Shown piece by piece: positions 60,294 to 64,000 of a DNA stretch of 64,000 nt (position 1 is the stretch's first letter; each line of letters begins with the position of its first letter). A program made the translations under genes and the position numbers. Location of the stretch: assembly GCA_003586115.2 (NCBI GenBank), contig QVOM02000101.1:30230583-30294582 (forward strand), written 5' to 3'. A model generated the notes under the pieces. The model was not told the DNA's origin. It saw only the letters and a list, made by a program, of their open reading frames with translations, and did not search any database. Origin of the DNA: Salvator merianae. Taxonomy: Eukaryota; Chordata; Lepidosauria; Squamata; Teiidae.

Positions 60294-60638
60294 GGCTGCT
60301 TCCATATGGCAAGAGTCAATGCAGAATCTAAGCAATATCCTGCAATGGCCGCTTGCCACATCTCAAACATGAGCAGCAAACTCCCACCTATTTGCATGTC
60401 TGGCAAGTAACATAAGCAGTTAGTTGACAGGGGACTACTGGAGGCCAGCCAAGCTCCCAGGAGTCCCTGGTGGGCTGATCATATATGCTGCTTGCCAGAT
60501 ATGCAGGTGAGCAGGCTGTTGGGGAAATCTGGCATCAGTGTCAGATTTCCCATAATGGCATTGCAACATGGGTATGTCTGGCATTCCTAACATAGTGCTG
60601 TGAGATTTGCAGTGTTTACCTCATAACTGTAGGTAGCC
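60294..60638. mobile_element. Fold-back MITE, Harbinger-like (about 345 bp)
   Basis: Ends GGCTGCTTCCATATGGCA and, reversed from the right, GGCTACCTACAGTTATG are flanked by TTA on each side (60,291-60,293 and 60,639-60,641), the TWA duplication of PIF/Harbinger. An inner stem pairs 60,385-60,414 with about 60,482-60,509. No coding capacity. Confidence 0.7.
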
Positions 60639-60641
60639 TTA

Positions 60642-63120
60642 GCAAGGTTTCCAGTCACCACCTTGCCCTGCCTCACCTCCTATGGGTCCTGATTCATGCA
60701 CTGCCACAACCACAAATCTCATACAATATCTTAATCAAGCCTGGAGCAGCCTTTGTTCTGATGCAGAAAGCAATTATTACACAACATTATCCTGGTGGAG
60801 TGTATATTGTTTCCAAGATGACCTCTAGGGACAAAGGGATTCCTTTTGTCCATACTCATTTTCTAGTCTTTTTGCAGTTTTGGTTTTGACTAGGCAGAAA
60901 GTCTCCTGTTTAGTAGGAACAGGTAGATTGTACACACTTAAACACTCTTGGCAAAGAAAGTTGTGGGAGAAAATTTATGTACTACAGTGGCAGATGGTGG
61001 GAGATGGGCCAGATTGCTTTTGTCTATTAACTATAAAAGCACAAGAAATGTATTAATTCATGTGAGCACAAGTGACCACTGGAAGCAGGTCTGGCCTGTG
61101 TGATCTGTTTTGACCACAGAAAGGACAATCTTTTAGCCTGAGCACAAGCTTCTAAAATCTAAATATTTAGGATCAAATTAAATGTGACATGAATTTCATG
61201 AATGTAATTAGTATGCACATTTTTATTCTGTAATTGGAACCACAGGGAATGGGAAATACAGTTTATCTACTTCTCCCCTACTCCTTTGGAGATGTTGTTT
61301 CCATGTTTATTGGCAAGAAAACTTAAGCTTTCCTTCCAGGTTCTGAGGCTGCTGTTTATTGAGAAATGTGCATATTAAGTGTGTTCTCTTAATTGACATG
61401 GCATTTACCCTATTTCTGTTTATGCTCAGAATTAAAGATATGGATCTCTATTACATGTATGCAGTATAAAAACCGTACTTCTCTGTGGACATAAATGCCA
61501 GAAGAAAACAACTGTGTTTGTCCACATATTACGGACCTCCCTGTAACTTTAACACTACACAGAGGTGATTACAGTGTTAATTTAGCAACCTCTTGACTGC
61601 CACAAATTCCCTGTGCTTTAGGGTCAAGGGCAAAACTTTCCACTGCCCCTCTTTTCTTCATCACTCTGTGTTGTGTTGGTTGAATGCATGATTTTCATAT
61701 GGCCAGTGCATGAGTCATTCAGTGCTTACAGCGTTTTAGGATGTTGTTCAAATTCCCTTCCATATCAGTGAGACATATCTTAAAAATAAATGTGTTGGAG
61801 CAAGCTGCCTATGTGTGCTTCTTTTCTTCTTGAGTAGAGTGTGATCTGACATGCTTAATGAGATATCCTTTTGGAGAATTAGAGGCTGTCGGGGCAGCCA
61901 TAAAGTCCCTAAATTTGTCTTAACCTGTCCTGGCACCTGGGATTGGCCACACCTTCCTCACTTGGATGATAATAATATTAAAGTGAAACTTTTTTCCAGT
62001 CACATTGGATGAGGAGATTCATAAGCATAGGGGAGGGAAAACTAGCCATTCACAACATGGAAACAAATACTGCTGGTCAGTGATCGATCAGGGCCCTGAA
62101 AAACCTGGCAGGTAGCTGGGCAATCAGTGATGAACATTTGTTGTCAGGAAGGTGTTGTTGCCAGACTTTGAGGCAAAGAAGGAGTAATGTGTGGAAACAT
62201 GAGGTATCCATATTTGTTCTAGTATTTGAATGCCTGTTTTTTTGTGTGTGTCTACAGAAAAGATGTGTTTTTTAAAGGGGCCAGTTGAAAAAAGCCCTAT
62301 CTGATTGCACCGTTAGACTCTTCACATTGCTTCCGACTGTTACCTTTGCTAATAATGTCTGCATTGGAACTTTTTGATTTCGTTATTGGCTGCAGTGCCA
62401 TCTATGGACACCTTGAAGTAACTGTAAAGGATGAGCCCCAGAACTGCAAATGCAACTCTGGCTGCTATCACACCCAAGATTTTAAATGACCTGCTTGGAG
62501 CTCACATCCCAAATCAGTATTCTAATTTTTAACTGAGCCACTTCTTTGTAATTCAACCTATCCAGGAATTGGATTATTTAATCTCTCAGACCATTTCAGT
62601 TCCATAATTTGGTCACATTTTCAGAGTTGAACATGCCAGACGATTTTTGGAAATGGTATCCAAACTCCTGTGGGTGGCCAGAAGAAGGATTTTCCTTCCC
62701 TTTTTCAACCTGTGCCAGAACTTGTGGATGTTAAGTAGGACAGTGCTATCCATCTCTGCTTTCCGCTTGTCTTGAGTCTCCACCTCCCATGATTGTGGTT
62801 TTGATTGTTTAAACCTGAGATTCCCAGAGATGTGCAATTTTGCACCTTTAAATGTGTGGAATGGGACTTCATTTTAAGCCAGGATACTGAGGGAGTAGCA
62901 AGGAATAAGGCAGCTACATCATGGCTGGCAATGTAACAAGCCTTCTTATGCACATTTGAAGGCACTGGATTGTGGAAATCAAAATGGAGAGAGATGGAAG
63001 CTGGAGTTATGGGGCGAGGACCATACAGCATACAAGACAGAGTAAAATTGCAGTTCTCTTTTTGCAAATCTGGAAGGAAAAACAGCAGTGTTCGTACTAA
63101 GTGAAACTAACAGAATATAT
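60642..63120. other. Stretch without recognised genes
   Basis: Low repeat content by eye and no coding signal; open frames up to 120 codons lack motifs. Confidence 0.4.
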
Positions 63121-63128
63121 GTTTGCGA

Positions 63129-63580
63129 CAGCGGTGGCCGGTGGCTTTAAGCCCTGGTTCATATCCTGTGCAAAGCGCGCCATGGCTGTTCGCCGACCTG
63201 CTGAGTGTCAAAGAAAATTCATACTTACAAAGCAGAGAATGCTTTCAGCCAAAGTGTGTTTATTTCATATTTCTCATGTGCACAGAGGAAGCAAACAAGC
63301 TAACCTTGTTGCTTAGCTTGTTACAAATACAGCAAGCGATTTTATAGTAGAGAAACACAACTCAGGAAACATTATTCAGACATGACCGCAGACTCAGGTT
63401 CCGCATTCTGGGTATGTACCTGATTACGAAAATTCCTTGCAACATATTGTAAGCCGATTGCAAATTTTCCTATGCAAACTGCTTTCATCATCTAGTATAT
63501 TCCATATATAATTTGAACAGCTATTACATGCTTCGCACAGGACGCAAACACCCCGGGCTTAAAGCCACCGGCCATTGCTG
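63129..63580. mobile_element. hAT-like MITE with long inverted repeats (452 bp)
   Basis: Ends CAGCGGTGGCCGGTGGCTTT and, reversed from the right, CAGCAATGGCCGGTGGCTTT begin inverted repeats of about 60 bp that continue through TAAGCCC and CCTGTGC. Flanks GTTTGCGA (63,121-63,128) and TTTTGTGA (63,581-63,588) agree at 6 of 8 bases. This fits a hAT duplication with decay, one change being CpG to TpG. CAG start and 8-bp duplication point to hAT, separate from the TAGGG family. CpG content is above its surroundings. Confidence 0.78.
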
Positions 63581-63588
63581 TTTTGTGA

Positions 63589-64000
63589 CATTTCTGTACT
63601 GCCTTTCCTTTCCTCCAAAGAGCCAAAGATGGTACCCGGCATTACATTCATAATACCTGTAAGAGACAGTGGCTGACCTAAGTGTTTGCTGCCAAGTGAG
63701 GATCAGAAAGCGGTTCGTTTGAAGTAAGAACTCCAAGAGCACCTCTGAAATTGCTCCTGGCCTGGGAAAAGTGTCAAAGGCCAGGAATGTGACCTCCTCA
63801 GCCTAGGTTTGGAGCTGGAAAACAAACTCTCCTTAGCTGCACAGGTGCAGATCAGAGACACTCCCCAGTTGCCCAGACGTGGCCCTGCAAGTAGCCCATC
63901 TTTTAGAGCCCAGTGAGATGCCTAGCACCTGAGGTACCTTACACATACAAACAAAGAACAACCCCCTGTGTGTGAATGTAGCCTAAGGTTGCAAACAGGA
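63589..64000. other. Right edge, nothing recognised
   Basis: No gene, repeat or element boundary identified in this short stretch. Confidence 0.4.

Overview
This window looks like vertebrate, probably squamate reptile, nuclear DNA from a gene-poor region or a very long intron. It is AT-rich and full of di- to pentanucleotide microsatellites. Its transposon mixture includes CR1/L2-type and L1-type LINEs, a Tc1/mariner, several hAT families, Harbinger-like MITEs and a tRNA-derived SINE. I recognise no ordinary host gene, rRNA, tRNA gene or CRISPR array. Assignment to squamates is inferred from this mixture, not proven.

Layout. 1-1.4 kb: 5' end of a CR1-type LINE on the minus strand, with an intact esterase-type ORF1 and an upstream array of nuclear-receptor-like half-sites. 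1.6-2.3 kb: 5'-truncated L1-like LINE with a perfect 15-bp target duplication. 6.0-7.2, 9.7-10.0, 13.7-14.1 and 14.6-17.9 kb: four non-autonomous hAT elements sharing a TAGGGRTGTGCA end, each with a perfect 8-bp target duplication. The last, 3.3 kb long, carries a 2.2-kb cargo that the 6-kb relative lacks. The cargo resembles a small spliced gene with CCAAT/GC-box promoter, a Myb/SANT-like exon, an acidic exon, a short terminal exon and AATAAA. 20.8-27 kb: fold-back MITEs and the first of four copies of a 1.1-1.5-kb inverted-repeat element. The other three copies are at 42.2, 45.9 and 54.0 kb. 27.3 kb: a Charlie-like hAT nested in an older repeat whose uninterrupted relative lies near 35 kb. 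27.8-29.9 and 39.3-40.1 kb: L2/CR1 relics on the minus strand. 31.1-32.5 kb: dead Tc1-like transposon. 45.1-45.7 and 48.5-49.1 kb: relics of another LINE. 63.1-63.6 kb: a further hAT MITE.

The elements do not form a pathway. The window is a record of insertions, nesting and decay. The most unusual object is the hAT element with gene-like cargo at 14,646-17,940. Next come the half-site array upstream of the CR1 ORF1 and the fold-back family whose copies keep pairing arms despite sequence divergence.
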